From Caulobacter sp. BK020 (lineage in GTDB: Bacteria; Pseudomonadota; Alphaproteobacteria; Caulobacterales; Caulobacteraceae): a stretch of 64,000 bases of DNA. The notes beneath the pieces were generated by a model. The model was not told the DNA's origin. It worked only from the letters and a program-made list of their open reading frames with translations, and searched no databases. This document shows, piece by piece, positions 27,585 to 36,464 of the stretch; position 1 is the first letter of the stretch, and each line of letters opens with the position of its first letter. A program made the position numbers and the translations under genes. The stretch spans positions 1 through 64,000 of the forward strand of contig NZ_SLZL01000006.1 of assembly GCF_004342605.1 (NCBI RefSeq), in the 5' to 3' direction.

Positions 27585-30020
27585 ATGATGGAGCTTCGCT
27601 GGGGCGCGAAAGAGAAGGGCCGAGCGGTCCTGCTGGCCGGAGCGGCCTGGCTCGCCTTCGCCGCCTCGGCGCAGGCGCAGCAGCCGCTCGCCACGGTTCC
27701 GGCCGCCCCCGCGCCCTCGCCGGCCGTCGACGACGGCCTGGGCGACACCGGCTACTACCTGGAATCCGATCTTCTGATCCGCGACGACGCCAATCAGAAG
27801 ATGATCGCCCGCGGCGACGTCGAAGCGCGCTACCAGGGTCGCACCCTGCGCGCCGACGAGGTGGTCTACGACACCAAGACCGAGGTGGTCACCGCCCACG
27901 GTCACGTAACGCTGATCAACGCCGACGGCACGGCCGAATTCGCCAACGACATGACCATGGACAAGGACCTGAAGGCCGGCTTCGCCCGCGGCTTCTCGGC
28001 TCGTCTGGACAAGAACATCAAGATCGCCGCCGACACCGCCGTGCGTCGCAACGAGCAGATCACCGAGCTGAACAAGGCGATCTACACGCCCTGCGAAGTG
28101 TGCGCCGAAAAGCCCAAGCCGACCTGGAGCATCCAGGCCGACAAGGTGGTCCAGGACAAGAACAACCACCTGGTCTACTACCATGGCGCGACCATCCGGG
28201 TGTTCGGCGCGCCGCTCATGTACCTGCCTGTGTTCTGGCACCCGGACCCACAGACCGAGCGTCGCTCCGGCTTCCTGGTGCCCAAGATCAGCGTCTCCAA
28301 AAAGCGGGGCTTCGTATACGAGCAGCCCTATCTTTTCGTGTTGTCTCCATCTCAGGATTTGGTGGTAACCCCTCAATTCAACACGAAAGTTAACCCGTTC
28401 CTGAAAGCCCAGTACCGCAAGCGGTTCTACTCCGGCTATGTCGAGGCGCGGGTCGGCGCCACCTATGACAAGGACTTCGACAACCACGGTGACCGGTTCG
28501 GCGAGGCGACCGCCAAGAGCTATATCCTGGCCAAGGGCCTGTTCGACATCGACCAGAACTGGAAATGGGGCTTCAGCGCCGAGCGGGCCTCACAGGCGCT
28601 GATCTTCGACGACTACGACATCAGCGACGTTTACCAGCAACGCGGCCAGTTCTCGGCCGACGACCATCGCTTGATGTCGCAGATCTATGCGACCCGCCAG
28701 TCGGCCCGGTCGTACTTCTCGGCCTCAATGATCTCGGTGCAGGGCCTGCGGGTCGTCCAGGTCAGCTCCGCGGGTCTGGCGAACCAGTTCGAGAACAGCG
28801 GCGCCTTCCCGCTGATCGGTCCGATGGTCGAGGGACGCTGGGAGCCGGAGTCGCACATCCTGGGCGGCCGCCTTCGCGTCCAGGGTTCGGGCGTGGTCCT
28901 GACCCGTTCCGAATCCCAATTCGGCGAGCCCCCTTACGCCTACGCCGCCTACAAGGGCCAGGACGGCGTTGATTCCGTGCGCGGTTCGATCAAGAGCGAT
29001 TGGCGCGGCAGCCTGACGCTGGGCTCAGGCCTGCGCGTCGAGCCGTTCGCCCAGGCTCGCGGTGACGTCTATCGCGTCAGCGACGTCTTCCTGCCCCTCG
29101 CCGCTACGGTCGCGGGCGACAGGACCACCAACATCGACTATTCGCGCGGACTGGGCGTCGCCGGGGTCGACCTGAGCATGCCGTTCTTCAAGCCCCTGAA
29201 GGATGGCGGCAGCGTGGTGCTTGAGCCCTTGGTCCAACTAGCCGCAGGGTCCGACAGCTCGCGGGTGCCGATCGTCGTTGCCCGCGATCCGGCCGGCAAT
29301 CCGATCTATTTCAACGAAGACAGCACCAACTTCGAACTAGACGAAACCAACCTGTTCGACGTCAACAAATCGCCTGGCTTCGACCTTTACGAAGGCGGCA
29401 CGCGCATGAACGTAGGCGGTCGCGCAACGGTGAAGTTTGCCGACGGTCGCGGCGGCAGCGTCCTGCTGGGCCGCAGCCTGCGCACCAAGATCGATCCGCT
29501 GATGCCGACCCGGGCTGGGCTCGACCAAAAGGCTTCCGACTGGGTCGTGGCGGCGACGGTCACCCCGATCCGCGGGATCACCGCCTTCACGCGCGCCCGC
29601 TTCGACGACGACACCAGCAAGCTCAACCGTCTGGAAGCCGGCCTTGACGCTTCGGTCGCCCGCGGCTTCGGCTCCCTGCGCTACCTGAAGGACAACAAGG
29701 ACACGACCGGCTTCCGCCAGGAAAACCTGGATTTCGTCGGCGACTACAAGATCCGCGAGAACTGGGGTGTAACCGCCCTGGGCCGCCTGTCCTACCAGGA
29801 CGCCCGGACTTTTGGCCTGCCGGCCAGCGACAGCAAGTGGTCCTGGACCCGTCGTGACCTGGGCGTCTACTACAAGGACGACTGTGTCCGTCTGGACATG
29901 ATCTATCAGAATGAAGATCGCTACACTCAAACCGCCAACGGCCTGAAGTTGAAGTCCAATGAGTCCGTGGTGCTGCGCCTAACGCTCGCCACATTGGGCG
30001 ACACACTGTACACCGATTAG
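27585..30020 (+). CDS. lptD: LPS-assembly outer-membrane protein LptD
   Basis: 811 residues. ATG 27585 has CGAGGA six bases upstream; an ATG at 27549 inside lptG lacks spacing. A signal peptide ends near ASAQAQ. The N-terminal OstA/LptA-like beta-jellyroll (about 45-190) contains ARGDVEARYQGRTLRADEVV, and a large C-terminal barrel follows. Cys residues in YTPCEVCAE and near the C-terminus (YKDDCVRLDM) could form the disulfides known to control LptD maturation. It inserts LPS into the outer leaflet with LptE. Confidence 0.95.
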   Translation: MMELRWGAKEKGRAVLLAGAAWLAFAASAQAQQPLATVPAAPAPSPAVDDGLGDTGYYLESDLLIRDDANQKMIARGDVEARYQGRTLRADEVVYDTKTEVVTAHGHVTLINADGTAEFANDMTMDKDLKAGFARGFSARLDKNIKIAADTAVRRNEQITELNKAIYTPCEVCAEKPKPTWSIQADKVVQDKNNHLVYYHGATIRVFGAPLMYLPVFWHPDPQTERRSGFLVPKISVSKKRGFVYEQPYLFVLSPSQDLVVTPQFNTKVNPFLKAQYRKRFYSGYVEARVGATYDKDFDNHGDRFGEATAKSYILAKGLFDIDQNWKWGFSAERASQALIFDDYDISDVYQQRGQFSADDHRLMSQIYATRQSARSYFSASMISVQGLRVVQVSSAGLANQFENSGAFPLIGPMVEGRWEPESHILGGRLRVQGSGVVLTRSESQFGEPPYAYAAYKGQDGVDSVRGSIKSDWRGSLTLGSGLRVEPFAQARGDVYRVSDVFLPLAATVAGDRTTNIDYSRGLGVAGVDLSMPFFKPLKDGGSVVLEPLVQLAAGSDSSRVPIVVARDPAGNPIYFNEDSTNFELDETNLFDVNKSPGFDLYEGGTRMNVGGRATVKFADGRGGSVLLGRSLRTKIDPLMPTRAGLDQKASDWVVAATVTPIRGITAFTRARFDDDTSKLNRLEAGLDASVARGFGSLRYLKDNKDTTGFRQENLDFVGDYKIRENWGVTALGRLSYQDARTFGLPASDSKWSWTRRDLGVYYKDDCVRLDMIYQNEDRYTQTANGLKLKSNESVVLRLTLATLGDTLYTD

Positions 30021-30095
30021 AATGTCACCGCGTCGGGGGACGCGCGATCAAGCGCGCGCCTTCCTTTGGACGCGTCTAGAGGAACGACAATACCG

Positions 30096-31460
30096 ATGCG
30101 GTCTGCGCGTAGCGTGACGAAACTGGCGGCCTGCACCGCTTCCATCCTCGCCTTGACCGTGGCGAGCCTTGGCCTGCCCGCCCTGGCTCAAGAGGCGGCG
30201 CCTGCGGCGCCCCCTGTCGTGGATGCGCCGGCGGCTCCGGCCGCCGCCGCGGCGCGCGCCAATCCTCTGTCGGAAAGCGTCGCCGCGGTCGTCAACGACG
30301 ACATCATCTCCAGCTACGACCTGATGCAGCGCATGCGCCTGCTGATGGTGACGTCCGGCCTTCAGCCGACCCAGGAAAACCTGCCCCAGCTGGAGCAGGA
30401 AGCCCTGCGTTCGCTGATCGACGAGCACGTTCAGATGCAGGAACTGCGTCGGGTCGAGAAGGCCCAGAAGATCACGATCATCTCGACCGACAAGGAAGTC
30501 GAAGAGCAGATCGAGGACATCGCCAAGGGCAACAACATGACCGCGGCCCAGCTGACACAGCAGCTGCAGGCTCAGGGCGTCGGGATCGACACCTGGAAAG
30601 CTCAGATCCGCGCCGACAGCAGCTGGCAGGCCTGGATCAGCGGCCGCTACGGCTCGCGCCTGCGGATCGGCGACGATCAGATCAAGGCCTTCGAGCGCCG
30701 CCAGGCCGAGGCCGCCAGCAAGCCGCAGTACCAGGTCAGCGAAGTGTTCATCGACGCGGCGCGCGTCGGCGGCATGGAAGTGGCTGAGAACGGCGCCAAG
30801 CAGCTGGTCACCCAGATGCAGCAGGGCGCGCCCTTCCCCGCCGTGGCTCGCCAGTTCTCGGCCTCGCCGACAGCAGCCAATGGCGGCGACGCCGGCTGGG
30901 TCAGCCCCGGCGAAATGCCGCCGGAGGTCGACGCCGCGCTCGAACAGCTACGTCCGGGGCAGCTCTCCGCGCCGATCCCGGTGCGAGACGGCGTCTACAT
31001 CGTCTATCTGCGCGAGAAACGCTCGGGCGCGAAGACGGCCCTGGTCGACCTCAAGCAGATCGCCGTGGCTCTGCCCAAGGACGCCCCCCAGGCGCAGGTC
31101 GACGCCGCCCAGAAGCTGCTGGCCGATCTCAAGCCCAAGATCACCAGCTGCGAGACCCTTGAGGCCACGGCCGGCAAGGTCGAGGGCGTGGTGGCTGGCG
31201 ATCTGGGCGAGGCCGAGATCACCGATCTGGCCCCGGCCTTCCAGGAGGCCGCCAACACCCTGAAGGTCGGCCAGGTCTCCGACCCGATCCGCACCGACGC
31301 CGGCCTGCACCTGATCGCCGTCTGCGGCAAGCGCCAGTCCGGCGCCCAGGCCCCGACGCACGACCAGATCGAAAACCGCCTGCGCGGCCAACAGCTTGCG
31401 CTGATCTCCAAACGTTATCTGCGGGACCTGCGCAACTCGGCGACCATCGAGACCCGGTGA
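30096..31460 (+). CDS. surA: Periplasmic chaperone/peptidyl-prolyl isomerase SurA
   Basis: 454 residues. The signal peptide is followed by an Ala/Pro-rich stretch, then the SurA N-domain (AAVVNDDIISSYDLMQRMRL). Two parvulin regions follow: YQVSEVFIDAARVGG...GDAGWVSPGEMPPE, and a second near 325-430 (VDLKQIAVALPKDAP). The protein helps fold outer-membrane proteins, including LptD encoded just upstream. ATG 30096 was chosen for its signal peptide; a TTG 30 bases earlier is possible. Confidence 0.93.
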   Translation: MRSARSVTKLAACTASILALTVASLGLPALAQEAAPAAPPVVDAPAAPAAAAARANPLSESVAAVVNDDIISSYDLMQRMRLLMVTSGLQPTQENLPQLEQEALRSLIDEHVQMQELRRVEKAQKITIISTDKEVEEQIEDIAKGNNMTAAQLTQQLQAQGVGIDTWKAQIRADSSWQAWISGRYGSRLRIGDDQIKAFERRQAEAASKPQYQVSEVFIDAARVGGMEVAENGAKQLVTQMQQGAPFPAVARQFSASPTAANGGDAGWVSPGEMPPEVDAALEQLRPGQLSAPIPVRDGVYIVYLREKRSGAKTALVDLKQIAVALPKDAPQAQVDAAQKLLADLKPKITSCETLEATAGKVEGVVAGDLGEAEITDLAPAFQEAANTLKVGQVSDPIRTDAGLHLIAVCGKRQSGAQAPTHDQIENRLRGQQLALISKRYLRDLRNSATIETR

Positions 31461-32461
31461 AGACCACGGCCCTCGCCCTGAGCGCCGGCGATCCGGCCGG
31501 CATTGGGCCGGAGATCATCGCCAAGGCCTGGTCCGCCCTGCGCGCCGAAGGGCCGAGTTTCATGGTGGTGGGCGACGCCCAGTTGCTGGCTTCGGCGGGC
31601 GGCGGGGTGAAGGTCCGCGCCGTCACCGGGCCCGTCGAGGCGATCAAGGTGTTCAGCCAGGCCCTGCCCGTCCTGGACATCCCGCTGCAGGCTCCTGTGG
31701 TGGCCGGCAAGCCCTCCGGCGCCCACGCCGCCCAGGTGATCCGCTGGATCGAGACCGGTGCGGGCCTGGCCTTGTCGGGCGCCGTGACGGGTCTGGTCAC
31801 CGCTCCCATCGCCAAGGCGCCGCTGTATGACGCCGGTTTCGCCTTTCCTGGCCACACCGAGTTTCTGGCCGAGCTGACCCATGTCGGCCAGGGCCAGCCC
31901 CCGCACGGTCCGGTGATGATGCTGGCGGCCCGCGACCTGCGCGCAACCCTGGTGACGATCCACATGCCTCTGTCGGCCGTGCCCGCCGCACTGTCGATCG
32001 AGGCGATCGTCAACGCCGGCCGGGTGACGGTCGAGGCTCTGCGCAAGGATTTCGGCGTCGCGGTTCCACGCCTGGCGGTGGCGGCGCTCAACCCTCACGC
32101 CGGCGAGGGCGGCGCTTTGGGCGGCGAGGAAATCGCGATCATCGAGCCGGCGGTGCGGGCCCTGCGCGAGCTGGGGATTCAGGTCCGGGGCCCCGCCCCG
32201 GCCGACAGCCTGTTCCACGCCGAGGCCCGCGCCACCTACGACGCCGTGCTGTGCATGTATCACGATCAGGCGCTGATCCCGGTCAAGATGCTGGACTTCT
32301 GGGCGGGGGTGAACGTCACCCTGGGCCTGCCGATCGTGCGCACCTCGCCCGATCATGGTACGGGGTTCGACATCGCCGGCCGGGGCCTGGCCCGGGCCGA
32401 CAGCCTGATCGCCGCCATCCGCCTGGCCGCCGAGATCGCCGACCGGCGCTCGATCGCCTGA
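31457..32461 (+). CDS. pdxA: 4-hydroxythreonine-4-phosphate dehydrogenase
   Basis: 334 residues, near the family norm. It carries out NAD-dependent oxidation in pyridoxal phosphate synthesis. N-terminus LALSAGDPAGIGPEIIAKAW; metal-binding His in FAFPGHTEFLAEL, ALNPHAGEGGALG and MYHDQALIPVKML; ending in PIVRTSPDHGTGFDIAGRG. The start (GTG 31457) overlaps the surA stop by 4 bases. The surA-pdxA-rsmA order is a conserved operon in many proteobacteria. Confidence 0.96.
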   Translation: MKTTALALSAGDPAGIGPEIIAKAWSALRAEGPSFMVVGDAQLLASAGGGVKVRAVTGPVEAIKVFSQALPVLDIPLQAPVVAGKPSGAHAAQVIRWIETGAGLALSGAVTGLVTAPIAKAPLYDAGFAFPGHTEFLAELTHVGQGQPPHGPVMMLAARDLRATLVTIHMPLSAVPAALSIEAIVNAGRVTVEALRKDFGVAVPRLAVAALNPHAGEGGALGGEEIAIIEPAVRALRELGIQVRGPAPADSLFHAEARATYDAVLCMYHDQALIPVKMLDFWAGVNVTLGLPIVRTSPDHGTGFDIAGRGLARADSLIAAIRLAAEIADRRSIA

Positions 32462-32487
32462 CTGGGCGCCTGAACCTTCGAGAGACC

Positions 32488-33309
32488 ATGAGCCTCGCCG
32501 ACCTGCCGCCGCTTCGCGAGGTTCTCGCCGAGCATGACCTGCTGGCCAACAAGAGCTTCGGCCAGCACTTTCTGCTGGACCTGAACATCACCCGCAAGAT
32601 CGCCCGCCTGTCCGAGGTGGGCGAAGGCGACGTGGTGGTCGAGGTCGGCCCCGGTCCCGGCGGCCTGACCCGGGCCTTGCTGGAGACCGGTGCGCGGGTC
32701 GTGGCGGTCGAGATGGACAGGCGGTTCATCCCGCTGCTGGAAGAGCTGGGCGCGGCCGCCGACGGCCGGCTGACGATCATCCAGGGCGACGCCCAGAAGG
32801 TCGACATGGCCGCCATCGCCGGCGGCCCGGCCCACATGGTCAGCAACCTGCCCTACAATGTCGGCACGCCGCTGCTGATCAACTGGCTGACCGGCCCGTT
32901 CCGGCCGCTGTCGATGACCCTGATGTTCCAGAAGGAAGTCGCCGACCGCATCGCCGCCGACGTGAACGACGACGCCTATGGCCGGCTGGCCGTGGTCTCC
33001 CAGACCGTGTGCAGCGCCAAGGTGGTCATGGACCTGCCGGCCCGCGCCTTCACCCCGCCGCCCAAGGTGGCCTCGGCCGTGGTGCGCCTGGTCCCCCTGG
33101 AGCCCGCACCCGACAAGGCCCTGGTCGCGGCTCTGGAAAAGGTCACCGCCGCCGCCTTCGGCCAGCGCCGCAAGATGCTGCGCTCCAGCCTCAAGGCCTT
33201 GGGCGGCGGCGTGCTGTGCGAGAAGGCCGGGATCAATCCGGACGCGCGGGCCGAGACCGTCGACGTGGCGGGGTTCCAGGCCCTGGCGCGGGCGGTGATG
33301 GCGGGTTGA
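32488..33309 (+). CDS. rsmA: 16S rRNA dimethyladenosine transferase
   Basis: 273 residues (KsgA/RsmA). It dimethylates two adjacent adenosines in the 3' helix of 16S rRNA using S-adenosylmethionine. NKSFGQHFLLD, the SAM-binding VVVEVGPGPGGLTRALLE and the catalytic NLPYNV are present. It ends the lptF-to-rsmA run of plus-strand genes. Confidence 0.96.
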   Translation: MSLADLPPLREVLAEHDLLANKSFGQHFLLDLNITRKIARLSEVGEGDVVVEVGPGPGGLTRALLETGARVVAVEMDRRFIPLLEELGAAADGRLTIIQGDAQKVDMAAIAGGPAHMVSNLPYNVGTPLLINWLTGPFRPLSMTLMFQKEVADRIAADVNDDAYGRLAVVSQTVCSAKVVMDLPARAFTPPPKVASAVVRLVPLEPAPDKALVAALEKVTAAAFGQRRKMLRSSLKALGGGVLCEKAGINPDARAETVDVAGFQALARAVMAG

Positions 33310-33314
33310 TCGCC

Positions 33315-33788
33315 TTAATCGGAAACAGTCAATCGCACCTTCGCGCCGTTTTCCAAATCACGGATTTGGCGATGGATGGACCCAGACGCGCCGAAATGGT
33401 CAGCGGCGGGCGCCGAGTTGAAATTCTCGGGCATGTACTTGCCCTCTGCAAAGATCGGATAGATCTCGTAGGTAAAGCATTCTCCGGGCGCTGGTCTTTT
33501 GCCCTGTTCGTGCAATAAGCCAACGAGCCTGGGCAGGAACCAATCCTCGCGAGCCTCGCCCATCAACTTCCTACGAAATTCGTCCTGGTCGGCCGCTACG
33601 ATTGTGACATCGGCGGTCCCCGTGTTCACCCAGGCCACGCCGTCGGGTCGCTGGATAAAAACATCTCCCCAGATGGAAAAGAGGATTGGCGACCAGTCAT
33701 CGCCCAGCAGCCAAGCCCAAGACGCCCGCAGAGTCTGCACCGCTTCGTCATTGGGCGTGAAGGTCAGATCAGACCAGCCAATGGCCAT
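33315..33788 (-). CDS. Tdi1/DUF1851-type immunity-like protein
   Basis: 157 residues, no signal peptide. Sequence features match the GAD-like/DUF1851 (Tdi1 immunity) family: ILFSIWGDVFIQRPDGVAWV, then DQDEFRRKLM, and a C-terminal GECFTYEIYPIFAEG...GSIHRQIRDLENGAKV. Members neutralise type VI secretion DNase/ADP-ribosyl-type toxins in some species. No toxin or T6SS gene is nearby. The gene lies 17 bases after gmk on the same strand and converges with rsmA, so it may ride on gmk transcription. Function here is unknown. Confidence 0.7.
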   Translation of the reverse strand: MAIGWSDLTFTPNDEAVQTLRASWAWLLGDDWSPILFSIWGDVFIQRPDGVAWVNTGTADVTIVAADQDEFRRKLMGEAREDWFLPRLVGLLHEQGKRPAPGECFTYEIYPIFAEGKYMPENFNSAPAADHFGASGSIHRQIRDLENGAKVRLTVSD

Positions 33789-33805
33789 CGCGCTTGCTCC
33801 GCTCG

Positions 33806-34450
33806 CTAGATCTCTTCCTTCAGTAGGTCGGCCACCAGGTTGCCGATCCACGGGTTGCGGGCCCGCTTCTGGCGTTCGGCGTGGTAGATGTGGGCCAGGT
33901 CCGAATAGGCCTTGTCGAAGTCGTCGTTGAGGATGACGTAGTCGAACTGCTCCCAGGCGGCGACCTCGTCTTTGGCGCGGGCCAGGCGGCGGTGGATGAC
34001 CTCTTCGCTGTCCTGGCTGCGAGCGTGCAGCCGGCGGCTCATCTCGGCCAGGGACGGCGGCAGGATATAGACCAGGACGCTGTCCTCGCCGGCCTGCTTG
34101 TGGACTTTCATCGCGCCCTGGAAATCGATGTCGAACAGCACGCTCTCGCCACGGTCCAGCGCTTCCATGATCGGCGCGCGCGGGCTGCCGTAGTGGTTGC
34201 CATAGACCTCGGCCCATTCCAGGAAGGCGTCGTCCTGGATCATCGTCTGGAACTTGTCGCGGCTGACGAAGTGGTAGTCGCGCCCGTCGTGCTCACCTGG
34301 ACGCGGGTCGCGGGTGGTGGCGCTGATCGACAGGTGCAGGTCGTTGTGGTCGGCCACCAGGCGGCGGGTCAGCGAGGTCTTGCCCACGCCCGACGGGGCC
34401 ACGACCATCAGCAGCAGGCCGCGGGTGCGTCCATGCGGATTATTCGACAT
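33806..34450 (-). CDS. gmk: Guanylate kinase
   Basis: 214 residues. The P-loop APSGVGKTSL is near 18, followed by ATTRDPRPGEHDGRDYHFVS (GMP binding) and EWAEVYGNHYGSPR. It phosphorylates GMP to GDP. The start overlaps yicC by 11 bases. A yicC-gmk pair is common in alphaproteobacteria. Confidence 0.96.
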   Translation of the reverse strand: MSNNPHGRTRGLLLMVVAPSGVGKTSLTRRLVADHNDLHLSISATTRDPRPGEHDGRDYHFVSRDKFQTMIQDDAFLEWAEVYGNHYGSPRAPIMEALDRGESVLFDIDFQGAMKVHKQAGEDSVLVYILPPSLAEMSRRLHARSQDSEEVIHRRLARAKDEVAAWEQFDYVILNDDFDKAYSDLAHIYHAERQKRARNPWIGNLVADLLKEEI

Positions 34451-35321
34451 TCTGAACCTGTTCCCGGAATTGCTCGATCGTGGCCTTCAGATCCAGGCCG
34501 TGCGCCGTCAGGGCCGTCAGCGCCGACTTGCTGCAAAGGGTGTTGGCCTCGCGCATGAACTCCTGAGACAGGAAGTCCAGGCGCCGGCCGGCGGCCGCGT
34601 CGGCGGCCAGCAGGGCTCGGGCGGCCGCCACGTGGCTCGACAGCCGGTCCAGTTCCTCGCGGACGTCGGCCTTGACGGCCATGCCGGCGGCTTCCTGCAC
34701 GATGCGCTCCTCCGACGCCGCCTCGCCGATCAGTTCGGTCAGCTTGCGGGCGTAGCGCTCCCGGAGCACGGCCGGCTGGCCGGCGGCTTCCTGCGAGGCC
34801 AGCAGGGTCAGGGCCTCGATGCGATCGACGGCGCCGGTCAGGATCGGGGCCAGGGCGGTCCCCTCCTCCAGCCGCGCCGCCTTCAGGCCGTCCAGGGCCT
34901 GGCCGATCGTGGCGGCCATGGCGGCCTCAACCGCGGCCCGGTCTTCGGCGGCCTCGTCCTCCTCGCGGGCGTCGATCACGCCGCGCAGGGCCAGCAGGCC
35001 GTCCAGGCTGGGCTTGCCGACCATGCCGGTGGCCACATAGGGCGCGCCAGCCTTCAGGTAGCGCTCCAGCACCTCGACATTGATCTGCACGGCGCCTTGC
35101 GCCTCCGCCCGCTTGGCCTGCAAGTTTACGGTCAGTTGGCCGCGCTGGAATCGGGCCTGGGCGGCGTCGCGCGCGGCCCGGTCCAGGGCGTCGAAGCCCG
35201 GCGGACCGCGGAAACGGGTTTCCAGATTGCGGCCGTTGACGCTACGCGCCTCCACCGCCCACGACCAGGCTCCGAGCGAGCCTTCGACGCGGGCGAAGCC
35301 GGTCATGCCTGACAGCGCCAT
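34440..35321 (-). CDS. YicC-family endoribonuclease
   Basis: 293 residues with the two-part YicC layout: N-terminal MTGFARVEGSLGAWSWAVEA with RSVNGRNLETRFR, and C-terminal (DUF1732) LDFLSQEFMREANTLCSKS and GLDLKATIEQFREQVQNVE. E. coli YicC is described as an endoribonuclease. It sits between mltG and gmk in one minus-strand unit. Confidence 0.93.
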   Translation of the reverse strand: MALSGMTGFARVEGSLGAWSWAVEARSVNGRNLETRFRGPPGFDALDRAARDAAQARFQRGQLTVNLQAKRAEAQGAVQINVEVLERYLKAGAPYVATGMVGKPSLDGLLALRGVIDAREEDEAAEDRAAVEAAMAATIGQALDGLKAARLEEGTALAPILTGAVDRIEALTLLASQEAAGQPAVLRERYARKLTELIGEAASEERIVQEAAGMAVKADVREELDRLSSHVAAARALLAADAAAGRRLDFLSQEFMREANTLCSKSALTALTAHGLDLKATIEQFREQVQNVE

Positions 35322-35330
35322 CCTCGCTCC

Positions 35331-36464
35331 CTAGAGATTCGACGGGCTCTTGGCGCCCCCGGAGGCGCCGGCCTGAGCGGTCGCCTTCGACCGCTCGACC
35401 TGCCGCCACTTGGCGACATTGCGCTCGTGCTCTTCGTAGGTCGAGGCGAAGACGTGACCGCCGGTGCCGTCAGCGACGAAATAGAGGTCGTTGCTCTTCA
35501 TCGGATTGAGTACGGCCGCCAGGGCGGCCTTGCCCGGATTGGCGATCGGGGTCGGCGGCAGGCCCTCGATCAGATAGGTGTTGTAGGGCGTCTGCCGCTG
35601 CAACTCCGACTGCAGGATGCCCCGACCCAGCGGCCGCCCGCGGGTCAGGCCGTAGATGATCGTCGGGTCGCTGCCCAGGCGGATGCCCTGGCGCAGGCGG
35701 TTGATGAACACCGCCGCCACGTGCGGTCGCTCGCGGGCCAGGGCCGTTTCCTTCTCGACGATCGAGGCCATGGTCACGGCCTCCTCCTTCGTCGCGAACG
35801 GCAGGCCCGACTGGCGCTGGGCCCACAGGCGGTCGAGCACCTCGTCGCGGGCGTCCATCATCCGCTGCAGCACCGCCGCCCGGTCCTCGCCGCGCTGGAC
35901 TTGGTAGGTCTCGGGCAGGACCGAGCCTTCCGGCGGGGTCGGCACGGTGCCGGTCAGCTCGGGCGCGCGCATCAGGATGTCGACCACCATGTCGGAGGTC
36001 AGGCCCTCGGCGATGGTCACCTGGTGGCGGACGATCTTGCCGTCGCGAATCTTGGCCAGCACCTGGCGCAGTGAGGCGTGGCTGGCGAACTCGTATTCGC
36101 CGGCCTTGAGCTTGCGCGCCGCGCCGGTGGTCTGGGCGGCGGTCAGGAACAGCGAGGACGAGCGGATCACCCCCGCCTGCTCCAGGCTGGAGGCGATCTC
36201 CGGCAGGCTGGCCCCGCGCCGCAGGACGACGGTGGTCTGATCGCCCGATCGCGCAGCCGGACCAGGCCCCTGATAGACCCATACCGCGCCCAGTACGACC
36301 AGCACGGCGGCCAGGCCCAGCATGGTCAGCAGGCCCGTGCCCATGGCCGCGATGCGACGACCGACCGGCGCGGTCTCGCGCCGGCGCGGATTGGCCTTGC
36401 GGGGAGCCCCCGTCTTCGAAGCCGGACGAGGCGTCCGGCGTTGCTGCGGGGGCTTGCGGCTCAC
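35331..36464 (-). CDS. mltG: Endolytic murein transglycosylase MltG
   Basis: 377 residues. A basic Pro-rich cytoplasmic N-terminus (1-40) precedes one membrane segment (about 42-63) and a YceG/MltG domain. The catalytic Glu lies in ASIVEKETALARERPHVA, followed by VFINRLRQGIRLGSDPTIIYG and PYNTYLIEGLPPTPIANPG. It cleaves nascent glycan strands and sets their length. ATG overlaps the fabF stop by 4 bases, and yicC begins 9 bases past its stop. Confidence 0.95.
   Translation of the reverse strand: MSRKPPQQRRTPRPASKTGAPRKANPRRRETAPVGRRIAAMGTGLLTMLGLAAVLVVLGAVWVYQGPGPAARSGDQTTVVLRRGASLPEIASSLEQAGVIRSSSLFLTAAQTTGAARKLKAGEYEFASHASLRQVLAKIRDGKIVRHQVTIAEGLTSDMVVDILMRAPELTGTVPTPPEGSVLPETYQVQRGEDRAAVLQRMMDARDEVLDRLWAQRQSGLPFATKEEAVTMASIVEKETALARERPHVAAVFINRLRQGIRLGSDPTIIYGLTRGRPLGRGILQSELQRQTPYNTYLIEGLPPTPIANPGKAALAAVLNPMKSNDLYFVADGTGGHVFASTYEEHERNVAKWRQVERSKATAQAGASGGAKSPSNL

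Noticed and set aside
33315..33788. Possible type VI secretion cluster around the immunity-like gene
   Set aside because: Flanking genes are gmk, yicC, rsmA and pdxA; no secretion, Rhs or VgrG gene is present.
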